Origin: JAEXOD01 sp964652025
Lineage (GTDB): Bacteria; Bacteroidota; Ignavibacteria; Ignavibacteriales; Melioribacteraceae
Assembly (NCBI GenBank): GCA_964652025.1
Contig: CAZYZX010000009.1
Span: 1 to 64,000, forward strand
Length of the DNA stretch: 64,000 nucleotides
Direction: 5' to 3'
A program made the position numbers and the translations under genes. The stretch's first letter is position 1. Each line of letters opens with the position of its first letter. Positions 55,055 through 64,000 of this stretch are shown in pieces. The notes beneath the pieces were generated by a model. It was not told where the DNA came from. It saw only the letters and a list, made by a program, of their open reading frames with translations, and made no database searches.

Positions 55055-57775
55055 ATGGAAAACGATAATTTTCAAATTAATAATGATACCACTACAACAA
55101 ATTTTAATAGTTACTCTGCAACCAGTTTAGCAAGTCAGCTTATAAACTTTGCTTGGTGGATTATGGAACTGCCAAGTGGCAAAGTTACATTTAGCAAAAA
55201 TAAAACTGATGTATTAGGATTTGATAGCCAAGATTTTAATCATTATGAAGATTTTATGAAGTTAGTTCATCCTGATGATTACGAAAAAACAATGCAAGCC
55301 ATGAGGGACTTAATTGAAGGACGAACTAATATTTATAAAATAGAATACAGAATACGCGATATAAACAACAATTATCATATTTTTTATGATTTTGGAAACA
55401 TTTTAGAAAAAAACACTGAAACCAATTTTATTAAAATTGTTGGTTATGCTTTAGAAATAACAGAATACAAAACATTATTAGATAAAATTTTTGACCAGGA
55501 TAATAGATTTAAAGCATTAATGCACGCATTACCAGACTGGATTTTTGTGACTAATAAAGAAGGTGTTTATAAATATTTTTGGTCTACTAACTATAAATAT
55601 CTTTTAATGCAACCAAAAGATTTTTTAAATAAACATTATTCTAATGTTTTACCTGATTTTTTAAGTAAAAAAATTAGTGAGTGTTATAGTAATCTATTTA
55701 AAACAGGCGAACAACAAGTAGTTGAATATGAACTTGATTTTAATGGTGATAAACAATTTTTTGAAGCCCGTTTTGTATTGTGTGGGAGTGAAGAAGTTTT
55801 AATGATTGTTAGAAATATAACTGAAAAGCAAAATGTTTATAATAAATTATATAGTAGTGAAAAAAAATATAAAGATTTATTTAATTTATTTAGATTACTT
55901 AGCGATAATACCACAGATATGATTTGGGCAAAAGATTTAAATAGAAATTTTATATTTGTGAATAAATCTTTTTGCGATAATTTATTAAGCGCTACCGATA
56001 TAGAAGAACCGATTGGTAAAAACGATCTATACTTTGCAAATCGAGAAAAGAATAAGTTCCCAGATAATCCTAATTGGCATACATTTGGTCAAATATGCGT
56101 TGATAGTGATGCTGTTACTTTGGAAGCCAATAAACCTATGAACTTTATAGAGCATGGGTACATAAAAGGAGTATATACATATTTAGACGTTCACAAAGCC
56201 CCTTTATATGACGCAAATGGTAATTTAATTGGTGTTGTTGGTACTGCAAGAGATATTACAGAACAAATAAAAATTAATGATAGATTAAAAACATTATATC
56301 ATGCTTTCGAGCAAAGCCAAACATCAATTGTTATTACAGATAAGCAAGGAAATATAGAATACGTAAATCCTTCTTTTTGCATTAAGTCTGGTTATACAGA
56401 ACCCGAAGTAATTGGCAAAAACATGCGATTTTTGAAGTCTGGTTATACAACTAAAGAAGAATACGATTTAATGTATTCTAAACTAAATAATGGTGAAAAA
56501 TACACCGGATTATTTTTAAATAAAAAGAAAAACGGGGAGCTATTTTGGGAAAACGAAAACATTGCACCTGTTAAAGATGAAAATGGTAATATTACCCATT
56601 TTGTTGCAGTTAAGGAAGATGTTACAGACAAAAAGAAACTAGAGCTAGAATTAATTAATTCGTTAGAAAAAGCTAAAGAATCTGCAAAACTAAAAGAGTA
56701 CTTTTTAGCCAATATTAACCACGAGTTGCGCACACCACTAAATAGTATTTTAGGTTTTGCCAAAATTTTAACAGAACAGCTAATAAACGAAGACCATTTA
56801 TCTATGGCAATTGATATTTTAGAAAGTGCAAAAAGATTAAGCACATCGCTAAATCTTATTATAGATTTAGCAAATATGGAAGCTAATAAAGAGTCTGTTC
56901 AACTAACTCAAATTGAACTATCAGATTTAATAAAGGAATGTTTTGAAGATTACAAAATAGCAGCTTTAAACAAAAAGCTTGATTATAAACTAATTCTTAA
57001 CTTTAGACCGATTTACGCTTCAATAGATAAAAATTACTTAATTACAGCAATTAAAAATATAATAGAAAACGCTATTAAATTTACAGATAAAGGGGAAATA
57101 ATTGTTCAACTAGATTTTAACAAAGATACAAAAACAGCAATGATTTACGTAAAAGATAGTGGGATTGGAATACCTGAAGAAAAATTAGATATTATTTTTG
57201 AACCATTTAGACAAGTTAGCGAAGGAACAACTAGATTATATGAAGGAACTGGACTTGGTTTATCTTTAGCTAAAAAAGCAATCGAATACTTAAATGGAAA
57301 TATTAAAGTACAAAGCGAAGTAAATAAAGGGACTGTTTTTACCATATTTTTACCAGTTGCCGATTACAAGAAGCCTCAAATTGAACAAGTAAATATAAAT
57401 AGCCCTAAAACTAATAAAATAAAGAATATTCTTTATGTTGAAGATGATGAAATTAACATAAATGTTGTTAAAATGTTTTTAAAGGGTAAATATATAATTG
57501 ATACAGCTATGGATCCTGTTACAGCATTAGAAAAAACAAAACAAAATTCTTACGATGCCATACTAATGGATATAAATTTAGGACCTGGTATTAGTGGTGC
57601 AGATTTAGCTAAAACCATAAAAGAACAAGAGCGCTATAAAAACACCCCTATAATTGCCGTTACCGCATATACCACAGAAAGCCAGAAGGAATCTTTTTTT
57701 GAAAAAGGCTGCACACACTATTTGCCTAAACCTTTTTTCAAAAATGATTTATTGAAACTACTTGACAATTTATAG
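55055..57775 (+). CDS. Hybrid PAS sensor histidine kinase with C-terminal receiver
   Basis: The 906-residue protein has several PAS domains: about 35-130 (PAS_3 type, WWIMELPSGKVTF), 145-260, 275-405 and 415-530. A transmitter follows with H556 in NINHELRTPLNS, IKNIIENAIKFTDKG, DSGIGIPEEKL and GTGLGLSLAKKA. The C-terminal receiver (about 785-906) has phosphoacceptor D839 in LMDINL and PKPFF. It is cytoplasmic and could autophosphorylate and pass the phosphate to its own receiver. The receiver lacks an output domain, so a phosphotransfer partner elsewhere is expected. Confidence 0.92.
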   Translation: MENDNFQINNDTTTTNFNSYSATSLASQLINFAWWIMELPSGKVTFSKNKTDVLGFDSQDFNHYEDFMKLVHPDDYEKTMQAMRDLIEGRTNIYKIEYRIRDINNNYHIFYDFGNILEKNTETNFIKIVGYALEITEYKTLLDKIFDQDNRFKALMHALPDWIFVTNKEGVYKYFWSTNYKYLLMQPKDFLNKHYSNVLPDFLSKKISECYSNLFKTGEQQVVEYELDFNGDKQFFEARFVLCGSEEVLMIVRNITEKQNVYNKLYSSEKKYKDLFNLFRLLSDNTTDMIWAKDLNRNFIFVNKSFCDNLLSATDIEEPIGKNDLYFANREKNKFPDNPNWHTFGQICVDSDAVTLEANKPMNFIEHGYIKGVYTYLDVHKAPLYDANGNLIGVVGTARDITEQIKINDRLKTLYHAFEQSQTSIVITDKQGNIEYVNPSFCIKSGYTEPEVIGKNMRFLKSGYTTKEEYDLMYSKLNNGEKYTGLFLNKKKNGELFWENENIAPVKDENGNITHFVAVKEDVTDKKKLELELINSLEKAKESAKLKEYFLANINHELRTPLNSILGFAKILTEQLINEDHLSMAIDILESAKRLSTSLNLIIDLANMEANKESVQLTQIELSDLIKECFEDYKIAALNKKLDYKLILNFRPIYASIDKNYLITAIKNIIENAIKFTDKGEIIVQLDFNKDTKTAMIYVKDSGIGIPEEKLDIIFEPFRQVSEGTTRLYEGTGLGLSLAKKAIEYLNGNIKVQSEVNKGTVFTIFLPVADYKKPQIEQVNINSPKTNKIKNILYVEDDEININVVKMFLKGKYIIDTAMDPVTALEKTKQNSYDAILMDINLGPGISGADLAKTIKEQERYKNTPIIAVTAYTTESQKESFFEKGCTHYLPKPFFKNDLLKLLDNL

Positions 57776-57811
57776 ATTTTAATTTAATTTTTAAATTATT
57801 TAATAAAATTT

Positions 57812-58135
57812 GTGATAATTTATATTTTTATTTTAATAAGCTTAATTTTTATTATTATGGCAGTACCTTTAATATACTTTAATATCCCTTTTGGTCATTG
57901 GTATGGCATTAGATTTAATGAAACTTTACTTAATAGAAAACTATGGGATTTAGTAAATAAAAAGGGTGGATATTATATACTTTTTATTGGAGTTAGTACT
58001 CTTATTTTATCTTTAACTATCTTTAAATTTTTTAAAGAAGATATATTTGCTTTTATTATATCGTTATATATTTATTTTTCCTCTGTATATTTCTACAAAA
58101 AAATAAAAAAAATAATTAATAAATATTCAAATTAA
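57812..58135 (+). CDS. Small SdpI-like membrane protein
   Basis: The 107-residue protein has three hydrophobic segments and, after the first, the motif GHWYGIRFNETLLNRKLWDLVNKKGG. This resembles the SdpI/YhfL family pattern NxxxGxRTxxTLxNxxxWxxxN. SdpI of Bacillus is an immunity protein, but most relatives are of unknown role. The start is GTG at 57812. It is 36 bases after the hybrid kinase and 15 before the first hemerythrin. Confidence 0.65.
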   Translation: MIIYIFILISLIFIIMAVPLIYFNIPFGHWYGIRFNETLLNRKLWDLVNKKGGYYILFIGVSTLILSLTIFKFFKEDIFAFIISLYIYFSSVYFYKKIKKIINKYSN

Positions 58136-58150
58136 AATTAGGAGTTAATT

Positions 58151-58558
58151 ATGGCATTAATAACATGGAGCGACAAGTTAAGTTTAGGGATTAAAGAGCT
58201 TGATGACCAACACAAAGTTTGGTTAGAAATAATTAACGAGCTTAACGAGGCAATGCGCATAGGAAAATCTAAAGAGGTTTTAGGCGATGTATTTAAGAAA
58301 CTTTTGGATTATACCAAGTATCACTTTAAAACTGAAGAGGATTTATTTAATAAATATCTTTATCCACTAGCAACTGAACATAAAAACAAACACAATAAAA
58401 TGGTTGATGAAGTTAACAAATACTATAACGATTTTAAAGCGGGCAAACTTACCGTTTCTATTAATTTAATGCAATTATTAAGCAATTGGTTAATAGACCA
58501 CATTCAAAAAGAAGATAAACAATATGCCCCATTCTTAAAAGAAAAAGGATTAGAATAG
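58151..58558 (+). CDS. Hemerythrin-like protein, copy 1
   Basis: The 135-residue four-helix bundle keeps all seven di-iron ligands of hemerythrin: H21 (DDQHK), H58, E62 (HFKTEE), H77, H81, H117 and D122 (DHIQKED). Bacterial hemerythrins bind oxygen, iron or nitric oxide. A GGAG ribosome site precedes the ATG. It is followed 9 bases later by a second hemerythrin of equal length, and follows kinases with PAS sensors. Confidence 0.95.
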   Translation: MALITWSDKLSLGIKELDDQHKVWLEIINELNEAMRIGKSKEVLGDVFKKLLDYTKYHFKTEEDLFNKYLYPLATEHKNKHNKMVDEVNKYYNDFKAGKLTVSINLMQLLSNWLIDHIQKEDKQYAPFLKEKGLE

Positions 58559-58567
58559 GAGATAATT

Positions 58568-58975
58568 ATGGCACTTATAACATGGAGTTCTAAATACAGC
58601 GTTGGTATACCCTCTATTGACGAGCAGCATAAAAAACTTGTAGAAATTATTAACGAATTAAACGATGCCATAAAATCTGGCAAATCTAAAGAAGTACTAA
58701 ACCATGTGTTAACTTCTTTAGTAGACTATACAAAAGTTCACTTTAAATATGAAGAAGAGTTATTTAACAAATTTGGTTACCAAGATAAACTTAAACATAA
58801 AATGGTTCACGATAAATTAACAAAACAAGTTGTAGATTTTTACAATAACTACCAAAAAGGCAAAGCTTCTATATCAATAGATTTAATGAGCTTTTTGAGC
58901 AAATGGTTAGTTGACCATATTATGGGTGAAGACCAAAAATATTCTGATTTCTTAAAAAACAATGGCGTTAGATAA
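58568..58975 (+). CDS. Hemerythrin-like protein, copy 2
   Basis: The 135-residue protein aligns with copy 1 without gaps and is about half identical. Both begin MALITWS and have ligands at the same positions (H21, H58, E62, H77, H81, H117, D122). The tandem pair came from a gene duplication, and the retained ligands suggest both work. It ends 20 bases before an intrinsic terminator. Confidence 0.95.
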   Translation: MALITWSSKYSVGIPSIDEQHKKLVEIINELNDAIKSGKSKEVLNHVLTSLVDYTKVHFKYEEELFNKFGYQDKLKHKMVHDKLTKQVVDFYNNYQKGKASISIDLMSFLSKWLVDHIMGEDQKYSDFLKNNGVR

Positions 58976-58994
58976 TTTTTTTCTTTATGATTAT

Positions 58995-59028
58995 AAAAAG
59001 CGAGGTTAATTTAGCCCTCGCTTTTTTT
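58995..59028 (+). terminator. Intrinsic terminator after the hemerythrin pair
   Basis: AAAAAGCGAGG and CCTCGCTTTTT form an 11-bp stem with a 10-base loop, followed by more T. It is the strongest terminator in the window and ends the kinase/hemerythrin cluster. Confidence 0.93.
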
Positions 59029-59080
59029 ATGCAAATTTATTATTAAAAACAAAAAAAACAACCTTAATTTAATATATTTT

Positions 59081-59108
59081 TATGCAAATTTATGCTTATA
59101 TTTGCATA
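59081..59108. repeat. Inverted repeat with TTTGCATAAT upstream of the SPFH gene
   Basis: TATGCAAAT (59081-59089) and ATTTGCATA (59100-59108) are 9-bp perfect arms with a 10-base spacer. The right arm overlaps TTTGCATAAT (59101-59110), an element also seen upstream of argC and the M1 peptidase. It ends 61 bases before the ATG. Confidence 0.55.
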
Positions 59109-59169
59109 ATATTTTATTTTAATTAAACCCAATAAAAGCTAACGATTTGATATTTATTTAGGAGCCAAC

Positions 59170-60132
59170 ATGTTTTACCCTGCCGCCATTATATTTTTAC
59201 TTATTGTTGTTTATTTGTTATACGAATATAGAATAAAACGTCCAGATACTATAATTCTTTTTGAAAAAAACGAAGAAATTAAAGTAAGAAAGGGACGCTA
59301 TTATCCGCGTCACTTTAGCCTTGCTTTACCAAAAACCACCTATAATTTTACTAATCTTATAGAAGCAACTTGTAAGGGAAATTTAGATATTAAAATAAAA
59401 TTATCGTTAACAGTTGCAGCAAATTTAAAAAACTTAAACTCCTTAATTAAAGTTGGCGGATGGAGCACAGATGCTGTTAATAAAGCAGCAAAAGAATTAC
59501 AATTAATTTTGGAAGGGAAAATAAAAGCATATACAGAAAAATTAGGTATCGAAGAGCTTTCTAGTGATGGCTTAAATAATCATTTAACATTAAATACTAA
59601 GGAAAGTGCAGCCCTTTTAGGTATAGATATTATTTCGCTTGTTGTGCAATCTATTGAACCGATAGATAAAAAAATATCTGAATCACTAAAACAACAAGAA
59701 ATAGCCCGAATTGCTGAACAGACAGAATTGCTTAATCAACAGGCAAGGCTTGCAAGTATTAAAATAAAACTTGCAACAGATGAAGAAATTGCCAAAAAAG
59801 AAAGTGAATTAGAGCTAAAAAAATTAGAACTTAAAAAAGAAGAATTAGAAAAAGAGAGTTTACTTGCTTTAAAACGCACTGAAGAAGAGCTTAAAAGAAA
59901 GCAGATACAATTAGAGCATGAAAGCAAAGAACTTGAACTACTTAAAAATTATCCTGAATTATTAATACTTACACCACAAGCTGCGCGGCTTGCAGAAGCT
60001 AGCCAAAGCCTAAAAAATGCGCGCACTGTGGTTAATCTTTCTTCACAAGATTTCCCTCAAGTACCGGAACTTATTGGATTGTTCCAAAACTTCTTAAAAA
60101 ATAATCTTAAAATAGACTCTGATAATAATTAA
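59170..60132 (+). CDS. SPFH/band-7-like protein with long coiled coil
   Basis: The 320-residue protein has a transmembrane segment at 3-20, then an SPFH-like domain (about 25-180, PDTIILFEKNEEIKVRKGRYYPR and SLVVQSIEPID). A coiled coil (about 185-258, rich in E, K, L: KESELELKKLELKKEELEKE) and a C-terminal tail follow. SPFH proteins oligomerise on membranes and organise domains or proteases. It has no NfeD-like or protease neighbour in the window. An AGGAG site precedes the ATG. It precedes the fusion gene at 60145 by 12 bases and is probably cotranscribed with it. Confidence 0.78.
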   Translation: MFYPAAIIFLLIVVYLLYEYRIKRPDTIILFEKNEEIKVRKGRYYPRHFSLALPKTTYNFTNLIEATCKGNLDIKIKLSLTVAANLKNLNSLIKVGGWSTDAVNKAAKELQLILEGKIKAYTEKLGIEELSSDGLNNHLTLNTKESAALLGIDIISLVVQSIEPIDKKISESLKQQEIARIAEQTELLNQQARLASIKIKLATDEEIAKKESELELKKLELKKEELEKESLLALKRTEEELKRKQIQLEHESKELELLKNYPELLILTPQAARLAEASQSLKNARTVVNLSSQDFPQVPELIGLFQNFLKNNLKIDSDNN

Positions 60133-60144
60133 TTTTTACAAAAT

Positions 60145-63100
60145 ATGATATTATCAGAAGATAAATCGGAATTATTTAAACTAAAGCCGATTAAAGCCGC
60201 AAAAGTATCAGAAGTTAGCGAAGCCACTGCAGCGTCTGATGTTCCTATTAATGAACGTGTAAATTTTCATATAGGCAATCCTGTACAAGATGACAAACTA
60301 TTAGCAGCTTATTTTCGTTTGGCTTGTAGCTTAGATGTTGCCGATGATGAATACCACTTAAATAACTTAAATGCATTTGTTGAAAAACTTGGCAGTGATG
60401 ATAATAACAAACCATTTATGCAACTTTTACTTAATTTAATTAATGTTGCATCCCCATACTCTCCTAGAGGTGGATTTAATAAAAACACCCCCCCATACTT
60501 AATTAATTGGTTTTTAGATTGGTTGGTTAAATATCAAAGCGAACCATTACTGTATGACTTAGGAACTAATACTGGCAAACGTGAAATTATTATTTCTACA
60601 GGTGGATTTTTAGAAGCGTTACGACTGATTTTTTTCGCATTAGATGACTACTTAGTTCATTTACCCGCAAAGATTATTGTTTATGGAGATAAATTCCCCG
60701 ATTATTTAACTAAATTTAAAAACTTAAATTTTATTTTTGTTAATAGTAACGAGGAATCTTTTTTAGACGCAATTAAAGAATCTGCTAAAAATAATTTAAT
60801 TCCTCATTTTATTTTATTTAATAAAATTTTTTCAGAAAAGACCAGAAGAAATTTAAGAAGTTTAAGTTTAAATAACCCATTATTTTTTATTGAATATAAC
60901 AATGCTCCAAATAGCCATTCTTTGGCACGCGAAGCCAAGATGGAAAATAAAGTTTTGCGCCTAATTTCTGCTGAAGCTTTTAATAATAAATTAACTAATA
61001 GTTCTATTGTATTTTTAGCTGGTAATTATAATTTTATTAATGTAATAGAAAACGTTCAATTTAAGCTAAAAGGAACACCTTCATCTACTGAAATAGAATT
61101 TTTATCTTTTTTACTTAATAATATTAATAATTATTTTGATAAAGAATCTATCACCAATAACCAAGTTATTCCCCAAGTCGAGAAGTCCGCTTTTCCAATT
61201 ATTAAAAACAATACGCTTAGTAGTTTTGCAGAAAAATACTCTAATAAACTTTCCTCTATTATTGATAAAAAAGACTTGCAGATTGCAGCTTATCCCCCAA
61301 AATTTTACAGTCTAATATCTAATATTCAAGAAAAAATAAAATTAAATTCCCCTTATTTTACATACGACCTATTTTCTGAAATTAATTCTATTAACTTAAT
61401 AGAACTATTTATTAAGCACTTTAACGATAATTTTTTTACAGATAATTTATTCAATAGTTTTCTATTTCAGTTTATTAAACATCACCCAGAGTATAACAAA
61501 AACTATTGCTGCGTTGTTAGCGGTTCAGCTCGCACTGCTTTAAGTATTTTAGGTTACCACTGCGGAATAAATACCGTTATCTTTCCAGATTTAAGTTGGA
61601 CTTATGAACATTGTTTTCCTAATACAATTGTTGTACCACTTAAAGATAATTTACAGCTTGATGTAAATATATTAATTGAAACCGCAATTAAACAAAGCAA
61701 GATTAATAAAAGTAATTTTGCTGTTGCAATTAATAATCCTCATAATGCTACGGGAATGCAATTTGCACAAGATGACTTAAGGCAATTATTAAAAGTATTA
61801 TTACAAAATAATATTTATGTTATAGATGATTTATCTTATCAAAATGTTGCACCAGAAAAAGAATTTAAACAAATTAAAACTTTACGCATGCTTGCAAACG
61901 AATTATACAACGAAGGCTATATAACAAAAGAAAATAACGATAAACTAATAACGGTCCACTCCCTTAGCAAAACAGATTCTTTTGCAGGTGCAAGACTAAG
62001 CGTTGTTGAAATTAGAGAGGAGCTACTTTATAATAGATTTACAAGTATTAATAAAAATATTACTCCAAATTATGCCGCTATAATTGTAGCATATCTATTT
62101 TACAGAAATAAACCAGAATTTTTAGACTACTATTATGGGCTGCGGAACAATATATTTTATTACCGAATGCAAGCATTAGAAGAAGCTGTTGCCAATTTAC
62201 CTTTAGAAAGGAATTTTTACAAAATTAAAATAAAAGCTCCATTAGGTAGTATGTATCCACAAATGATAATCGAAAATCTACCTGCTGGAATATCATTAGA
62301 TTGGCTTGCAAGCGGTTTGGCTAGGCAAGGGATTGGGCTTATTCCTCTTTCTACTTTTGCAAGAACAGAAGAAGGTTTTGAAAGCGGTAGAAAAACTTTT
62401 AGATTAACTTTAGGTGGCAAAGATAACGCAGAAATTTTACTAAAAAAAACCAGACGCGTTATTATTGACCTTAATAGAATGATTGCAGAAGAAGAGGCAG
62501 GATACACTATAAAATCTTTACCCAATAAAGATAATAATAAAATTGATAATAACTCAACTATAATTTATCAATTGTGGAATAATTATTCTAATATCATTAT
62601 TAACGAATGTAAGCGAAAATTTAAATTTGAACTAAAAAAGATTAATTTTGTAACAAATAATAATTATTACCAATTTTTTGAGGAATATTTACCAACTCGT
62701 TTAAAGGCTTTTGAACAAAGATTAATAGACCGTGATAACTTAGTAAATCTTTTAATAACTAAATATAAGGAAAGTAACAAAGAAGAACTATTAACGTATC
62801 TAAAGCAAGAGCTTTACAAAGATAATTTAGATGAAAGAATTGCTAAGTTTAAAAATAGACTTTACGATAGAACTGTGCACCCTACACAAATATATGGAAT
62901 TGCAGTAGAAATTATTATTGATAAGCATATTGAGCAAATTATACGCAATAAATACCCAGCAGAAAATGAAATTAAAAAAGTTGCTAATCACTTACTTAAA
63001 GAATTTTTAGGTACTAATGTTGCAATAAAATCTAAAGACGAACCAAACGAATTACTGTTAGATTTAAATAGTGCCATTTATGCAGAAACATTTATTAATA

Positions 63101-64000
63101 TAAATGCTGATGCTAAATATCAAACATTTCTTTCCTATTGGGGAGATTGGGATGGCAGCACAAGACCTAGTGGACAAGGGCATAGTTTAATTGCTGCCGT
63201 GGTTATACAAAATGTAACTAACATGGCTAACTTTATTAATGTATTGCACAAAAATAATATAAATATTGACCCATTAATCTTAAAAGAAATTTTACAACTA
63301 CAAAAAACCAATAAAAAATTTAGCGATTTACTAAACGAAATTACTTTTTTAACACATAAATTAGAAAAAAGATTTAAGGGTGTTTTACCCTATAATCTAT
63401 CACCATCACTGCTTAGAAAAATTGGCATGAAACTGCACTTGGCAGATGACCCACTATTTAAATTAAGAAAACACAACGATAGACTAGAAAGCAAAATGCT
63501 AAAATTGCGCAAACAGCGTAAAGAATTATTAGAATATTATTTTGCACTAAATAAAAAACTTAGAAAAACTTTATATAATTTATTACCCACTATTTTTAAT
63601 AACTTAAATAACATAGAAATACTAAGAGAAGCGGTACTTTATAAAGATTTATTAAAACGCTTTGTTATTACTCCTCGTATTCATCAAAAAATGATTACGG
63701 CGCAAGACCAATTTGCTATTGATACAACAGTTTATAATATTTACGAAATAAATGAAATTGCTGCAAAATATGGTAACGGTGGGCTAATTCTTGGCTTACA
63801 AATTAGTATGTCTGATACTGCTGAAGCTGCTATTTCTCTTAATAGAAAACTTGTTGCAGAGCTTGAAAGAAGAACTAGAAACAATAACACTAATAACCTC
63901 CCAAATATTTTTATTATACCTTTATTTGAAGATTTAGATGCCGTAAAAGATATTACAAATTACTTAAATAAAATATGGGACTATTCATTCCAAACAAAAA
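60145..64000 (+). CDS. Partial giant fusion protein: aminotransferase-like, PLP aminotransferase, PEP-carboxylase-like
   Basis: At least 1285 residues; the end is outside the window. From ATG 60145 there is an N-terminal tail (about 1-130). A first aminotransferase-like domain (about 130-330, REIIISTGGFLEALRLI) has no PLP lysine. A second domain (about 440-790) has NPHNATGMQF (533-537 HNATG), Asp561/562 with Y565, the PLP lysine K609 in HSLSKTDSFAGARLS, and R753 in FRLTLGG. From about 830 the sequence is phosphoenolpyruvate-carboxylase-like: H912-P-T (RTVHPTQI), WGDWDGS (999-1005) for the usual GGDRDGNP, SMSDTAEAA, and IPLFEDLDA (1258-1266). The RDG arginine is replaced by W. It might couple PEP carboxylation to transamination, giving aspartate. 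Confidence 0.75.
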   Translation, partial: MILSEDKSELFKLKPIKAAKVSEVSEATAASDVPINERVNFHIGNPVQDDKLLAAYFRLACSLDVADDEYHLNNLNAFVEKLGSDDNNKPFMQLLLNLINVASPYSPRGGFNKNTPPYLINWFLDWLVKYQSEPLLYDLGTNTGKREIIISTGGFLEALRLIFFALDDYLVHLPAKIIVYGDKFPDYLTKFKNLNFIFVNSNEESFLDAIKESAKNNLIPHFILFNKIFSEKTRRNLRSLSLNNPLFFIEYNNAPNSHSLAREAKMENKVLRLISAEAFNNKLTNSSIVFLAGNYNFINVIENVQFKLKGTPSSTEIEFLSFLLNNINNYFDKESITNNQVIPQVEKSAFPIIKNNTLSSFAEKYSNKLSSIIDKKDLQIAAYPPKFYSLISNIQEKIKLNSPYFTYDLFSEINSINLIELFIKHFNDNFFTDNLFNSFLFQFIKHHPEYNKNYCCVVSGSARTALSILGYHCGINTVIFPDLSWTYEHCFPNTIVVPLKDNLQLDVNILIETAIKQSKINKSNFAVAINNPHNATGMQFAQDDLRQLLKVLLQNNIYVIDDLSYQNVAPEKEFKQIKTLRMLANELYNEGYITKENNDKLITVHSLSKTDSFAGARLSVVEIREELLYNRFTSINKNITPNYAAIIVAYLFYRNKPEFLDYYYGLRNNIFYYRMQALEEAVANLPLERNFYKIKIKAPLGSMYPQMIIENLPAGISLDWLASGLARQGIGLIPLSTFARTEEGFESGRKTFRLTLGGKDNAEILLKKTRRVIIDLNRMIAEEEAGYTIKSLPNKDNNKIDNNSTIIYQLWNNYSNIIINECKRKFKFELKKINFVTNNNYYQFFEEYLPTRLKAFEQRLIDRDNLVNLLITKYKESNKEELLTYLKQELYKDNLDERIAKFKNRLYDRTVHPTQIYGIAVEIIIDKHIEQIIRNKYPAENEIKKVANHLLKEFLGTNVAIKSKDEPNELLLDLNSAIYAETFININADAKYQTFLSYWGDWDGSTRPSGQGHSLIAAVVIQNVTNMANFINVLHKNNINIDPLILKEILQLQKTNKKFSDLLNEITFLTHKLEKRFKGVLPYNLSPSLLRKIGMKLHLADDPLFKLRKHNDRLESKMLKLRKQRKELLEYYFALNKKLRKTLYNLLPTIFNNLNNIEILREAVLYKDLLKRFVITPRIHQKMITAQDQFAIDTTVYNIYEINEIAAKYGNGGLILGLQISMSDTAEAAISLNRKLVAELERRTRNNNTNNLPNIFIIPLFEDLDAVKDITNYLNKIWDYSFQTK

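Noticed and set aside
58151..58975. Frameshifted single hemerythrin gene
   Set aside because: Both copies have their own start, ribosome site, full length and all seven ligands, so they are two genes.
62217..62525. Minus-strand 102-codon frame inside the fusion gene
   Set aside because: It lies antisense to the aminotransferase domain with no ribosome site or recognisable motif. It is a shadow.

Overview
The window is a low-GC bacterial chromosome segment that looks like Ignavibacteria or a close relative in the Bacteroidota/Chlorobi group. Four secreted proteins end in the type IX secretion (T9SS) type A sorting domain with the Ignavibacteria-style 'NYPNPFNP' signature. There is also a TonB-dependent receptor with an N-terminal carboxypeptidase-regulatory-like domain. 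No tRNA, rRNA, CRISPR array, transposase or phage gene was seen. Gene density is very high, and no intergenic stretch exceeds about 300 bases.

Left part (1-20968): a glycan-use regulon, most likely for beta-1,2-glucan (sophoro-oligosaccharides), because it combines a GH144-type endoglucanase, a GH94 phosphorylase, a sugar ABC importer and a LacI regulator. Three transcripts are arranged around two near-identical 18-bp LacI operators (5362-5379 and 17698-17715). They are (i) a CBM9-like T9SS protein, a TonB receptor and a partial secreted protein; (ii) lacI, GH94, a GH144/GH189-like lipoprotein, GH2, GH144, the solute-binding protein and two permeases, with no ATPase gene; and (iii) a divergent three-domain (alpha/alpha)6-type protein.

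Middle part (20958-42280): a MORN-repeat protein, a hotdog thioesterase and an Nfu Fe-S scaffold; a complete pstSCAB-phoU phosphate operon on the minus strand; and a tight operon of TM2/zinc-ribbon, DUF5685-like, J-domain/TPR and DedA-like genes. Next come a ferritin-like/VIT1 membrane protein and a patatin. A large secreted GH13-like protein has lost every catalytic residue of the alpha-amylase fold. It is divergent from a YhcH-CheY-CheC-histidine kinase operon. An M1 aminopeptidase and a GH97 glycosidase follow.

Right part (42281-64000): an arginine operon argC-J-B-D-R-G-H without argF, preceded by palindromic ARG-box-like sites; a nitroreductase and a pyrimidine-nucleoside phosphorylase; two large multi-PAS histidine kinases; an SdpI-like protein; twin hemerythrins; and an SPFH/coiled-coil protein. 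The window ends inside a giant reading frame (60145 to beyond 64000). It joins a degenerate aminotransferase-like domain, an intact-looking PLP aminotransferase and a phosphoenolpyruvate-carboxylase-like domain. This apparent PEP-to-oxaloacetate-to-aspartate fusion is the most unusual object in the window. The second is the dead amylase-like surface protein.
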